A stretch of 64,000 bases of DNA from DATFVA01 sp963745945. GTDB lineage: Bacteria > Bacteroidota > Ignavibacteria > Ignavibacteriales > Ignavibacteriaceae. Shown in pieces: positions 51,235 to 61,051 of this stretch (its first letter is position 1; each line of letters opens with the position of its first letter). The position numbers and the translations under genes are program-made. Location of the stretch: positions 1,612,001 through 1,676,000 of the forward strand of contig CAVUZG010000004.1 in assembly GCA_963745945.1 (NCBI GenBank). The letters run 5' to 3'. Under the pieces are notes generated by a model. The model had not been told where the DNA came from. It was given only the letters and a program-made list of their open reading frames with translations, and made no database searches.

Positions 51235-54200
51235 GTGTATTTATCCAAACTTGAAATACTGGGATTCAAATCCTTTGCACAGAAAACTAACGTGAACTTC
51301 AATGAAGGCGTAACCTCTATTGTTGGACCGAACGGCTGTGGTAAAACCAATATTGTGGATTCAATCAGGTGGGTTCTTGGCGAACAGAGAAGCGGAGCTT
51401 TGAGAAGTGATAAAATGGAAAATGTTATTTTCAACGGCACCACTTCAAGAAAGCCCATGGGGATGGCTGAGGTTTCTCTTACAATACATAACAACAAAGG
51501 GATACTTCCTACCGAATACACCGATGTTACAATTACAAGAAGAATATTCCGTTCCGGTGAAAGCGAATATCTTCTGAATAAAAACATTTGCCGGCTTAAA
51601 GACATAACAAATCTTTTTATGGATACCGGGATAGGTGCAAATGCCTATTCGGTTATTGAACTGAAAATGGTTGAAACTATCCTCAGCAATAAAGCCGATG
51701 AAAGAAGGACGATGTTCGAGGAAGCGGCAGGAGTAAATAAATATAAATTAAGAAGAAGACTTTCTTTAAGAAAGTTGGAGGAAGTAAGATCAGACCTGAC
51801 AAGAGTGAATGATATTGTATCTGAAGTTGAGAAAAAAGTGAATTCGCTCGAACGCCAGGCAAAAAGAGCCGATAAATATAACAGGATTTCTTCCGCTTTG
51901 AGAGAACTTGAAATGGATCTTGCAGAAAGAGAATTTTCTCTTTATCTGTCACAAAAAGAAGAAGCCAGGAATTTAAAAGAAGAAAATTTACAGAAGAAAA
52001 TTTCCCTGGAATCAGAACTTTCAAAGCTTAATGATGAGCTGAAGCAAATAAAACAAAAACTTTCTGAAGCCGAAAATGCTCTGAAAAATAAACGCACTGA
52101 GCTGACTTTAAAGACCGAGGAAATTCACAAAGTTGAAAATAATCTCTCTGTTTCTAAAGAAAGAAATGCATCCCTTGGAAAAAATATAGACAGGTATAAG
52201 GAAGAATTAATCGATTTAAAATCACAATTTGAAGATGCCGAAAACCTGATTAACGAAAGTTCTGAATTGATTTCTTCATTTGAACATAGATTTAATGAGA
52301 AGGAAAATGAAAAGAAGGAAATCGAAAAAAATGCAGCCGGCTTGAAAGAACTACTTGAAACCAAAAGGAATAATCTCAAAGAACTTTCAGAACTGCAGCT
52401 TGAAAAATTCAAGGAGATTACCGGGAAAGAAAATGAATTATCAAATCTTGAAAAAGCACTTGAAACGAAAAACCTGGCGATCAATAAACTAAACCTGAAA
52501 ATTCAATCTTTTACCGGAAACATTGCTAAAACTGTTGGCTTTATTGAAGAGCTGGGAAATGAAAAAAACGGACTCGAGAAAAAACTCTCCGAATCAGAAG
52601 AGGTTTATTCCCGGAAGCAGAAAGAAAAAGAAGAACTTGAGAAACAGCTGAACTCTTTACGAACAAAAGAACTTGAAGATAAAAGTCATTTAAATACGCT
52701 TAAAGAAAAAATAAATTTTATTCAGACACTTATCGAAAACCTTGAAGGAGTTTCAAAAGGTTCTAAAGCATTACTTGAAAACAGTGACTGGGCGAAAGGT
52801 GAAAAAAATCTGCTTGCACATATCGGGAACACTCAGGACGAATACCGGTTTGCAGTTGAAGCTTCACTACGCGGTGATATAAACAATATACTGGTTGAAA
52901 CTTTTGATGATCTCTTAAATGGAATTGAATATCTGCGGGAAAACGAAATAGGTAAGGCAGCATTTTATATTAAGAATATTAATCAGAATTCAAAAAGAGG
53001 TTTAGTTGATAAACTGAAAAACTATTCTGTTAACAGGAAGAAAAAAAATCTTGCTAAAGAAACTGGCTTTGTTAACTGGACATCAAACCTCATTCAGACA
53101 GAACCAAAGTGGGAAGAGTTTTTCGCCGGACTTTTGAACAGGACTGCAGTTGTTGAAAATATCGAAACCGCTTTTAAACTATCTGAGAAATATCCTGATT
53201 TTAATTTTGTGACCCTGCAAGGAGATTTTCTTACAAGCACCGGGCTAATTGAAGCGGGTTCTGCCCCAAAACTTGATGATTCACTTTTTGGGAGAATGAA
53301 GCTTCTCGAAAATCTTAAAAATGAATTTCCACGTAAAGAAAAAGGACTGACTGAGCTTCAAAAAAGTATTGAAGAAACAGAAAATAAAATCGATCAGATA
53401 GATCTAAAGGTTCTTTCCGAACAGGGAAGAATGATTGTTAATGATCTGGCAAATGTTGAAAAGCAGATTGCACAATTTGAATTTGAAAAGACTAAAGCCG
53501 CGGATGAAATTGAAAAAGCAAGGGTTGAGATCCAGGAACTCGCTACAGAATCGAATCGCCTCGATAATGAAAAAAATAAGCTGTCGGAATTGATATCAGA
53601 ACACCAGGCAGAGAAAAGAAACGCTGATACTGAAAGAGAAAAACTTGAATCAGATTTTAGTGCATCTGAAGAAGAATTTAATAAACTCATCAAAAACCAG
53701 AATAGATTAAATCTTGAGCTTGAAAGACTGCTTGGCGAAAGGAAGAATACCGAAAATGCAATTGCCCGGGCAAAAGACTCTATTGATACCATTAACAAAA
53801 CCATTGCAAAACGGGAAGCCGATATTGAATCTTTCACTGAAGAAGTGAGAACTCTGATCTCTATAATTGAAGAAAAAACTTTGGAATCGGATGAGCTGAA
53901 TACAGAAAAATCAAATTTGAATAAAGAAGAAGATGATTTGAATACAGCGTATAAAGAAATTCAAAACCAGATTAACATGCTGGAAGAACAACAAAATGTT
54001 CTGCGTAAAGACAGGGAGACGGTTTCAGATGAAATGCATAATGCAGAGATCAAAATAAATGAGCTTGGGATAAAACTGAGCAACCTTGAAGAGCACATCC
54101 AGGAAAATTATTCAATAAAACTGGATAGAAAAGAATATGATGACCTTGGTGTATTTGATTTTAAAGCCAGGTCAGAAGAAGTTCATTCCCTTAAGCAGCA

Positions 54201-54831
54201 GGTAAAAAATCTTGGTCCTATAAACCTTTTAGCATATTCAGAATTTGAAGAAGAAAAACAGCGGTTTGAATTTCTTACAAAGCAGAGGAATGATTTAGTA
54301 GAATCGGAGAGAGATGTTATAAAAACAATTGAAGAAATTAATAATACGGCTCAGCAGTTATTCACTGAAACTTTCGAAAAAATCCGCGAGAATTTTATAA
54401 ATATTTTCAGAGGATTATTTAATCCCGGTGATGAAGCTGATTTACGAATAGAAGAAAATGCAGATCCCCTGGAAGCCAAAATAGAAATTATAGCAAAGCC
54501 AAAAGGCAAACGTCCTACTTCAATTGACTTATTATCCGGCGGAGAAAAAACCTTAACTGCAATTGCTCTTCTTTTTGCAATTTATCTTGTAAAACCCAGT
54601 CCGTTCTGTATTCTTGATGAAATTGATGCCCCCCTTGACGATGCGAATATAGACAGGTTTACAAAAATTATTCAGGATTTCAGTAAAGATACTCAGTTCA
54701 TAGTGGTTACACACAACAAGCGAACTATGGAGGCAGCCAGTACTATGTATGGCGTTACAATGCAGGAAGAAGGAATTTCTAAACTTGTTGGCGTGAGATT
54801 TAATGAGGATTTAAACTTTGCCAGTGCATGA
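51235..54831 (+). CDS. smc: Chromosome segregation protein SMC
   Basis: ATPase of the bacterial condensin that organises and segregates chromosomes. 1198 residues. The N-terminal head has FKSFAQKT and Walker A GPNGCGKTNIVDSIRWVLGE. Two long coiled-coil arms flank the hinge (about 510-670; VEASLRGDINNILVETFDDL). The C-terminal head has LLSGGEKTLTAIALLFAIY and Walker B CILDEIDAPLDDANIDRF. The start is GTG, one base after the previous stop. scpA and scpB are not in the window. Confidence 0.97.
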   Translation: MYLSKLEILGFKSFAQKTNVNFNEGVTSIVGPNGCGKTNIVDSIRWVLGEQRSGALRSDKMENVIFNGTTSRKPMGMAEVSLTIHNNKGILPTEYTDVTITRRIFRSGESEYLLNKNICRLKDITNLFMDTGIGANAYSVIELKMVETILSNKADERRTMFEEAAGVNKYKLRRRLSLRKLEEVRSDLTRVNDIVSEVEKKVNSLERQAKRADKYNRISSALRELEMDLAEREFSLYLSQKEEARNLKEENLQKKISLESELSKLNDELKQIKQKLSEAENALKNKRTELTLKTEEIHKVENNLSVSKERNASLGKNIDRYKEELIDLKSQFEDAENLINESSELISSFEHRFNEKENEKKEIEKNAAGLKELLETKRNNLKELSELQLEKFKEITGKENELSNLEKALETKNLAINKLNLKIQSFTGNIAKTVGFIEELGNEKNGLEKKLSESEEVYSRKQKEKEELEKQLNSLRTKELEDKSHLNTLKEKINFIQTLIENLEGVSKGSKALLENSDWAKGEKNLLAHIGNTQDEYRFAVEASLRGDINNILVETFDDLLNGIEYLRENEIGKAAFYIKNINQNSKRGLVDKLKNYSVNRKKKNLAKETGFVNWTSNLIQTEPKWEEFFAGLLNRTAVVENIETAFKLSEKYPDFNFVTLQGDFLTSTGLIEAGSAPKLDDSLFGRMKLLENLKNEFPRKEKGLTELQKSIEETENKIDQIDLKVLSEQGRMIVNDLANVEKQIAQFEFEKTKAADEIEKARVEIQELATESNRLDNEKNKLSELISEHQAEKRNADTEREKLESDFSASEEEFNKLIKNQNRLNLELERLLGERKNTENAIARAKDSIDTINKTIAKREADIESFTEEVRTLISIIEEKTLESDELNTEKSNLNKEEDDLNTAYKEIQNQINMLEEQQNVLRKDRETVSDEMHNAEIKINELGIKLSNLEEHIQENYSIKLDRKEYDDLGVFDFKARSEEVHSLKQQVKNLGPINLLAYSEFEEEKQRFEFLTKQRNDLVESERDVIKTIEEINNTAQQLFTETFEKIRENFINIFRGLFNPGDEADLRIEENADPLEAKIEIIAKPKGKRPTSIDLLSGGEKTLTAIALLFAIYLVKPSPFCILDEIDAPLDDANIDRFTKIIQDFSKDTQFIVVTHNKRTMEAASTMYGVTMQEEGISKLVGVRFNEDLNFASA

Positions 54832-56824
54832 TTTTTTCTCTCACTCCCACGGATCATCCAGGCTTAAAAATCTTAGAAATAAATTTTTACCATTATTTAT
54901 AATTTTGTTTCTTTTTTTTCCGGAAGAATCGTTTTCACAATGGGTCAATAATCCTGCTGAAAATACGAGAGTTGCTTTTGATCTTAATGACCCTATTAAT
55001 ATTTCTTCAGTAGGTGACCAGAGCGGCGGTGTTTTTATTTTTTGGGAAGATAATGCGACCGGGACACAAAAGGTAGTTAGTTTTATGCACATAGATTCAA
55101 ATGGTGATATAAGTTTCCGGGCAGATGGGAAAAGAATTTCCGAAACAACCGGAAACCAGGATAAGCCGGTTTCTGTTTCTACAGGAAAAAATAATTCTGT
55201 AGTTGCTTGGAAGGATTATACGGATAACAATACAGGAAATCTTCTCGTTCAAAAGGTACAAGCAAATGGAAATGTTTTATGGAATCCAAAGGGAATTATA
55301 ATAAATAAGTTTAAAAGGGAAATAAGTGACTATTCATTATGTGCGGATGCTCAGGGTGAAGTATTTATTTCATATCTCGCTAAAGAGCCTGAACTAATTC
55401 TGAACTCCAGGATTATGCTTCAGAAAATTGCACCGTCAGGGAAATTTTTATTTGATTCATCCGGGGTTACTGTTTCTTCTTCAATAACCGGTAAATTAAA
55501 TCCGCTAGTGTTACCGGATGATTCTGCAGGAGTTTATGTTTTCTGGGTAGAAAGCACAGGCGGAAAAGGAGTAATCCTTTCCCAGCATTATGATAAAACC
55601 GGTGCTGCCGACTGGGGAAAAAAACCGGTTTCTATTACTGATAAGACATTAAACGTCATTACTTTTACAGCTTCTAAATCGGATGAAGATATATACCTGG
55701 CGTACCAGGTTTTGAAAAAGGAAAAAAGCATTTATCACCAGCTGGTTAGTAAAAACGGAAAAATACTGTGGGGGAAAAACGGGAAGATTTGTTCAACCAA
55801 TAAAGGAAGTCAATCGAACCCGCAAATGATTACCTCTGATACTTCCCTCATTTTATCCTGGACAAATGAAGTTAATAATGACCGGGACATTTTTATACAA
55901 AAGTATAACAGAAACGGAAAGGCTGAATGGCAGGAAGGCGGGGTGCCCGTTATAAAAATGAAAGGGGATCAGTTTGGGCAGAAATTAATCTCCGATGATC
56001 ACAACGGGGCAATAATTGCATGGATTGACAGAAGGTCTGTTTCAGCTCTTGGGAATATTTATTCCCAGCGCGTTACCAGCGAAGGAAAATTATATTGGGA
56101 TACCGCAGGTGTGGCAATAGGTTCTTTTTTCAATACTCCTAAAAGTTATTTAAGCCTGCTTCCTGACGGAAGAGGGAGTGCAATAGCAGTATTTAAAGAA
56201 AAAAGGAAAACTGAAAACGGCATTTATGTACAAAAGATTTTTAACACGGGAACTTTCGTTTCACAAATAATTGGTTTCACAACTGAAGTATTGTCTGATT
56301 CGGTTAAGATATCATGGTACTCCGCAAACGAAACTCCGAAAAGCCATTATGATGTTGAAAGATCAGTTCAAACGGATACCGGCAATACAGACTGGACAAA
56401 AATGACTTCAATATATTCTGATAGCGGCAAGGCTGCAAATTTTTATACTTACTTTGATAAACCTGATACGTCCGGAACACTTTATTACCGCATCGTTCAA
56501 ACTGATGATCAGGGAAATTCACAGTCTTCGGAAGTATCAAGGGTTACGTATCTTGAATCTGCAGCTTATATGATTGTAACACAGAATAATCCCAACCCGT
56601 TTTCCGATTCAACTAGTATAAAATTTTACCTGCCTGAAGAAGCAAATGTTAAAATTGAATTTTTTGATAATCATATTGAAAAGATATATGAAATCAATAA
56701 CAAGTTTCCATCAGGTGAAAACGACATAACATTTTCAGCAGCTGGCAGGCAGCCCGGAATTTATTTTTACAAATTTGAGAGCGGTGATTTTGTTGAAGTG
56801 AAAAAAATGGTTTTAACTAATTGA
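54818..56824 (+). CDS. Secreted beta-propeller-like protein with type IX secretion sorting domain
   Basis: 668 residues. No ATG is available; TTG at 54818 lies inside the smc end with GAGGA eight bases upstream, so translation is coupled to smc. A long basic N-region (about 20 residues) precedes the signal core LPLFIILFLFFPEE, cut near SFSQ. The body has repeated units of 45-55 residues (GVFIFWEDN, VFISYLAKE, VYVFWVEST, DIYLAYQVL, LILSWTNEV, AIIAWIDRR), as in a six-bladed propeller. A fibronectin-like part precedes the C-terminal T9SS type A tail (TQNNPNPFSDSTSIKFYLPE to KKMVLTN). Exported through the outer membrane by the Por system. Function unknown. Confidence 0.87.
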   Translation: MPVHDFFSHSHGSSRLKNLRNKFLPLFIILFLFFPEESFSQWVNNPAENTRVAFDLNDPINISSVGDQSGGVFIFWEDNATGTQKVVSFMHIDSNGDISFRADGKRISETTGNQDKPVSVSTGKNNSVVAWKDYTDNNTGNLLVQKVQANGNVLWNPKGIIINKFKREISDYSLCADAQGEVFISYLAKEPELILNSRIMLQKIAPSGKFLFDSSGVTVSSSITGKLNPLVLPDDSAGVYVFWVESTGGKGVILSQHYDKTGAADWGKKPVSITDKTLNVITFTASKSDEDIYLAYQVLKKEKSIYHQLVSKNGKILWGKNGKICSTNKGSQSNPQMITSDTSLILSWTNEVNNDRDIFIQKYNRNGKAEWQEGGVPVIKMKGDQFGQKLISDDHNGAIIAWIDRRSVSALGNIYSQRVTSEGKLYWDTAGVAIGSFFNTPKSYLSLLPDGRGSAIAVFKEKRKTENGIYVQKIFNTGTFVSQIIGFTTEVLSDSVKISWYSANETPKSHYDVERSVQTDTGNTDWTKMTSIYSDSGKAANFYTYFDKPDTSGTLYYRIVQTDDQGNSQSSEVSRVTYLESAAYMIVTQNNPNPFSDSTSIKFYLPEEANVKIEFFDNHIEKIYEINNKFPSGENDITFSAAGRQPGIYFYKFESGDFVEVKKMVLTN

Positions 56825-56830
56825 TGATAT

Positions 56831-57551
56831 ATGGATAGAGTATTTAAAGTATTTGTTGATTTTGACGGAACGATAACTAAAAAAGATATCGGGGATGCTT
56901 TATTTACAAAGTTCGGTCATTCACAAACAGTGGAAAATGTGGTTTGTGATTTACTGAGTGATAAAATCTCTGCAAAAGACTGCTGGATTAAACTCTGTGA
57001 ATCGGTAGATAATATTAATAAAGAGGAACTCGATGAGTTCATTCTTCAAATTGAAATTGATAATACTTTTCACTCATTTGTAGAATACTGCAATAAACAT
57101 AATATTCAATTATTTATACTGAGCGATGGGTTTGATTATTATATCAATCTTATCTTAAAGCGTGAGAAGCTTGACCACTTAAAAGTATACGCAAATAAGA
57201 CTTGAGCTGAATAAAAATAATACTCTTACTCCTGTTTTCCCGTATTATGATTCTGAATGTACTACTTCTGCCAACTGCAAAAGAAATCATATAATAAACA
57301 ACAGCAGTGACGACGAGTATACAGTTTTTATTGGCGATGGGAATTCTGATAAGTACACAGTTCATTTTTGTGATTTCATTTTTGCAAAAGATGATTTGCT
57401 GAAATATTGTGAAAAAGAAAGAATAACTTTTTTCCCGTTCAATAATTTTGATGATGTTATTGAAAGAATGGAAACGCTCAGGCAGAAAAAAAGATTAAAG
57501 AAAAGACATCAGGCAGATCTTAATAGACGCGAGATATACATAAAGGAATAG
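56831..57551 (+). pseudogene. HAD-superfamily phosphatase (MtnX/PSPase-like), single +1 frameshift
   Basis: Reads MDRVFKVFVDFDGTITKKDI with nucleophile Asp in DFDGT and motif II in LFILSDGFDYYI, then stops at TGA 57203-57205. One extra base near 57200 accounts for this: the other frame continues LELNKNNTLTPVFPYYDSEC, the motif IV VFIGDGNSDKY and FAKDDLLKYCEKERITFF, ending at TAG 57551. Joined length about 239 residues, normal for the 2-hydroxy-3-keto-5-methylthiopentenyl phosphate phosphatase/phosphoserine-phosphatase-like group. Motif residues are all conserved, so the break is very recent or an assembly insertion. Six bases after the T9SS gene. Confidence 0.83.
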
Positions 57552-57563
57552 TAAGGAAATTAA

Positions 57564-58152
57564 ATGTCTCAACTTGCTTCAAAATTTTTCAATTACCGCA
57601 GTTATACACCAATACCATTTGTACTGGTAATGCTGTTTTTTGCCTATCCGAACATCTGGAGTTTAATATCAGGTTTTATTATTGCCGTTATCGGTGAGTT
57701 AATAAGGTTATGGGGAGTAAGCTGGGCCGGGAGTGAAACACGGACAACCGGGACTGTTGGTGGAACTTATTTAATTGTAAGCGGACCATTTGCTCATCTT
57801 CGGAATCCTCTATACCTGGGAAATATTCTTATGTATACCGGGTTTAGGAATTATGTCTTTTGCACTCTTCCCCTGGCTGCAGATTGCCGGGTTTATCTTT
57901 TTTTCGATTCAATACTTTATGATTGTTCAGGAAGAGGAAAAATATCTCCAACAAACTTTTGGAAAAGAATACCAGGATTATAAAAATAATGTGCCCAGGT
58001 TTATCCCGAGAATTTCAAAATATAAATCAGGTAATATTGAACAGCCGGTGTATGATCTTAAAAAAGGATTAAAATCAGAAAGAAGGAGTTTACAGGCTTT
58101 TGGAATTGTTAGCCTTACTATTATACTTCTCTGGTTTTTAAGAAGACTCTGA
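57564..58152 (+). pseudogene. Isoprenylcysteine carboxyl-methyltransferase/PEMT-family membrane protein, single +1 frameshift
   Basis: Starts MSQLASKFFNYRSYTPIPF with AAGGAA upstream. The family core GGTYLIVSGPFAHLRNPLYL and NILMYTG is in the first frame. After an extra G in GGG (57840-57842) the second frame continues LGIMSFALFPWLQIAGF and the SAM-binding C-terminal motif EEEKYLQQTFGKEYQDYKNN, followed by VPRFIPR. It ends in a last membrane helix at 58152. Joined length about 195 residues. Probably methylates a small lipid or isoprenoid-type acceptor; family substrates vary widely. The first frame has no early stop, so the truncated product would be 139 residues. Confidence 0.83.
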
Positions 58153-58153
58153 T

Positions 58154-59299
58154 ATGAATGTAAATAAGCCGAAAAATATTTTAATGATAGCCGGAGAAGT
58201 ATCAGGTGATTACATCGGCGCCGCATTAATTGTAGAATTAAGGAAACTGGAACCAGATATAAATGTTTATGGTCTTGGCGGTGACAGAATGAAAGAAGCG
58301 GGTATGAATATACTTTACCATATAAAAAGAATGGCTTTCCTTGGATTTGCAGAAGTTGTCAAACACCTCCCTTTCATTAAACAGGTTCAGAGCGATTTGA
58401 TACAAGTTATTAAAGCAGAAAACATAAAATACGCAGTATTGATTGATTACCCGGGGTTTAACCTCAACTTTGCAAAAAAACTGAAACATATCGGGGTGAA
58501 AATAATCTATTATATATCTCCCCAAATCTGGGCGTGGGGCGGCGGCCGTATTAAAAAAATAAAAAGACTAGTTGATAAAATGCTTGTGGTTTTCCCTTTT
58601 GAGGAAGATTTATATAAAAAGAATAATGTAAATGTTGAGCTTGTCGGACATCCATTAATTGAAAGAATACACGAATATAAATTTTTAAATCGTGAAGAGC
58701 TTTGGAAAAAATTTAATTTTGATGAAAAAGAAATTTTGCTTGTAATGCCGGGCAGCCGTGAACATGAAGTTGAAAAAATTTTCCCCGAAGTAATAAAAGC
58801 TGCTGAACGAATTGCAAGCGAATTCAATCTTCAGATTGTAGTTGCCTGTTCAACAAATATTGATGAGGATGTGTTCAATAATTCCGCCGATTCAAAAAAG
58901 TTTACCGTTGTTAAGGGTTTCACATACGATTTGATGAAATATGCTAAACTTGGTATAATAAAATCCGGTACTTCTACGCTTGAAGCCGGGCTTTTTGAAC
59001 TTCCTATGGTGATCGTTTATAAAACAAGTAAGCTGACTTATCTCATTGGGAAGAATCTTGTACGGGTAGATAATATCGGTATGGCAAATATAATTTCAGG
59101 AGAAAAAGTTGTACCAGAATTAATTCAAAATGACGTAAACGAGAATACCATTTATTCTGAATGCAAAAAAATCTTAACTGATAAAATTCTTTATGAAAAT
59201 ATCAAAAGAAAATTTAATCTTTTGAAAGAAAAGCTTGGCTCTGCCGGTGCATCCGCAAGGGCGGCAAAAATAATTAATTCAATATTGAATGAAGCTTAA
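58154..59299 (+). CDS. lpxB: Lipid-A-disaccharide synthase
   Basis: Couples UDP-2,3-diacylglucosamine with lipid X to form the lipid A disaccharide at the inner membrane. 381 residues. Motifs are MIAGEVSGDYIGAALI, YGLGGDRMKEAGM, IDYPGFNLNFAK, YYISPQIWAWGGGRIKKI, VELVGHPLIE and MPGSREHEV, with the late GTSTLEAGLFELPMVIVYK. One base after the frameshifted methyltransferase. Overlaps the next gene by 11 bases. Its presence shows a lipid A outer membrane. Confidence 0.96.
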   Translation: MNVNKPKNILMIAGEVSGDYIGAALIVELRKLEPDINVYGLGGDRMKEAGMNILYHIKRMAFLGFAEVVKHLPFIKQVQSDLIQVIKAENIKYAVLIDYPGFNLNFAKKLKHIGVKIIYYISPQIWAWGGGRIKKIKRLVDKMLVVFPFEEDLYKKNNVNVELVGHPLIERIHEYKFLNREELWKKFNFDEKEILLVMPGSREHEVEKIFPEVIKAAERIASEFNLQIVVACSTNIDEDVFNNSADSKKFTVVKGFTYDLMKYAKLGIIKSGTSTLEAGLFELPMVIVYKTSKLTYLIGKNLVRVDNIGMANIISGEKVVPELIQNDVNENTIYSECKKILTDKILYENIKRKFNLLKEKLGSAGASARAAKIINSILNEA

Positions 59300-59945
59300 G
59301 AAGTTCAAGCAGGATATCCTGCGTTTTGCAGGAAATTATGTTCTTTTTCAACTTGTGGATTGGCTTTGTAAGTCGCTTAGAATCAACGTTGTAAATTCTA
59401 AAATTATTGAGGATTTAGAAAAGCAAAATAAAAATTATATCCTGGGATTCTGGCATGGCACTATGCTTCTTCCATGGTTTGTAAACCGGGATAAAAATTT
59501 TGCAGGACTTACAAGTAAAAGCAAAGACGGCGATCTGCTTGCTAAAATATTAAAGAAATGGAATTACAAAGTTCTGCGAGGTTCAAGTAATTCTGGTGGT
59601 GAGGTTGCTTTGGGAATGATGATTGACTTTGCAAGAAATGGTTATTCAATTGCCGTTACACCTGACGGACCCAAAGGACCGCCGCATAAACTTAAAGCCG
59701 GCGCAGTGGTCTCTGCAAAAAAAGCAAAACTTCCGCTGGTGCTGGTCGGAATTGGATTTAAGAAGAAGAAGTTTCTTAAAAGCTGGGATAGTTTCCAGGT
59801 TCCTGTATTTTTTACACGTGTAAACATAGTTTATTCAGATCCTGTTTATATAGCTGAAAATCTTAGCCGTGAGGAAACTTCTAAAGTAATTGAAGAATGT
59901 GAAAGAAAGTTGAATGAACTTCAAACTGAAGCAGAAAATTTTTAA
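59289..59945 (+). CDS. DUF374 lysophospholipid acyltransferase-like protein
   Basis: 218 residues. The H-x4-D-like motif is replaced by GFWHGTMLLPW typical of DUF374, then SKSKDGDLLAKILKKW, RGSSNSGGEVA and the signature TPDGPKGPPHKLKAGAV. In Bacteroidota and other phyla this gene sits between lpxB and lpxK or kdtA and is thought to add an acyl chain in lipid A synthesis (LpxL/LpxM-like role). That fits here: it overlaps lpxB by 11 bases and precedes lpxK by 12. No direct proof of substrate in the sequence. Confidence 0.85.
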   Translation: MKLKKFKQDILRFAGNYVLFQLVDWLCKSLRINVVNSKIIEDLEKQNKNYILGFWHGTMLLPWFVNRDKNFAGLTSKSKDGDLLAKILKKWNYKVLRGSSNSGGEVALGMMIDFARNGYSIAVTPDGPKGPPHKLKAGAVVSAKKAKLPLVLVGIGFKKKKFLKSWDSFQVPVFFTRVNIVYSDPVYIAENLSREETSKVIEECERKLNELQTEAENF

Positions 59946-59957
59946 GAGCAATAACCT

Positions 59958-61001
59958 GTGAAATTATTAAAGCTGGTATTATATCCTTTAGTTCCTTTTT
60001 ATGCTTTAATAACATTTGTCAGGAACTGGTTCTTTGACAAAAACATCTTTAAAACTGAAAAAGTAAAAGCCGTAATAATTTCAGTAGGAAATATTTCTGT
60101 GGGTGGATCCGGTAAGACTCCGCTTGTAATAACCTTGACAAATCTTCTGAAAAAATCCGGAAAGAATGTCGGGGTATTAAGTCGGGGATATGGAAGGAAC
60201 ACACGGGGTTACCTTCTCGTGTCCGATGGTAATAATATTCTTGCACCGGTAAACAACTGCGGTGATGAAATTTTTATTACTGCAATGGAGTGCAGAGTTC
60301 CTGCGGCAGTTTCTGAGAGTAGGGTAAATGGGTCTGTAAACTTTATCAGAGATACAAAAGTTAATGTAATAGTACTCGATGATGCATACCAGCATAGATG
60401 GATTCAAAGAGATCTCAACCTGCTGATTTTTGAACAACGGTTTTTAACTGAGGAGGATTTCTTCAGGCAGAACTTGTTGCCGACCGGGATGATGAGAGAA
60501 CCTTTTAATTCAGTAGAAAGAGCTGATGCAGTTATTATAAACAGAAAATTTACTGACCGGGAAGAAATACCGGTTAAATACAAAAAATACTTTGAGAATA
60601 AACAGATATTTACGGCTTGTTATAGAGCAATTGAATTCGGAGATGTTAAACATTCTACGAGCTATGGGCTTGAAGAATTTAAAGGACAGAAAAGTCTCGT
60701 TGTTTCAGGCGTTGCAAACCCATTTTCGTTTATAAATATTTTGAAGCAGACAAGTGTTGATACTTCAAACCAGATGATTTTCAGAGATCATAAAAATTAT
60801 TCAAATAAGGAGGTTCAGGAAATAAGAAGGAAATTTTATTCAACTAATTCCCATTCAGTAGTTACAACTGAAAAGGATGCTGTTAAGCTTACTAAGTTTT
60901 CAAAAGAATTTGATGATATTGATATCTTTTTCTTAAAGATTGAATTGAGTCTGGATAATGAAAATGAATTCAAAGACTTTGTTCTCTCACGAATTAATTA
61001 A
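59958..61001 (+). CDS. lpxK: Tetraacyldisaccharide 4'-kinase
   Basis: Phosphorylates the lipid A disaccharide at 4'. 347 residues, inner-membrane anchored by an N-terminal helix (LVLYPLVPFYALITFVRNW). Walker A is in VGNISVGGSGKTPLV (49-55), then SRGYGRNTRGYLLV, GDEIFITA, and the catalytic VIVLDDAYQHRWIQRDLNLL. TTEKDAVKLTKF is near the end. Start is GTG. Confidence 0.96.
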   Translation: MKLLKLVLYPLVPFYALITFVRNWFFDKNIFKTEKVKAVIISVGNISVGGSGKTPLVITLTNLLKKSGKNVGVLSRGYGRNTRGYLLVSDGNNILAPVNNCGDEIFITAMECRVPAAVSESRVNGSVNFIRDTKVNVIVLDDAYQHRWIQRDLNLLIFEQRFLTEEDFFRQNLLPTGMMREPFNSVERADAVIINRKFTDREEIPVKYKKYFENKQIFTACYRAIEFGDVKHSTSYGLEEFKGQKSLVVSGVANPFSFINILKQTSVDTSNQMIFRDHKNYSNKEVQEIRRKFYSTNSHSVVTTEKDAVKLTKFSKEFDDIDIFFLKIELSLDNENEFKDFVLSRIN

Positions 61002-61051
61002 AATAATTATGTATAAAACTAATGAGATAAAATAGAATGGAGGAAAAATAA

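Noticed and set aside
53394..53837. 147-codon minus-strand ORF inside smc, Ser/Phe/Leu-rich
   Set aside because: Typical mirror of a Glu/Lys-rich coiled-coil region; no homology and no start signals.
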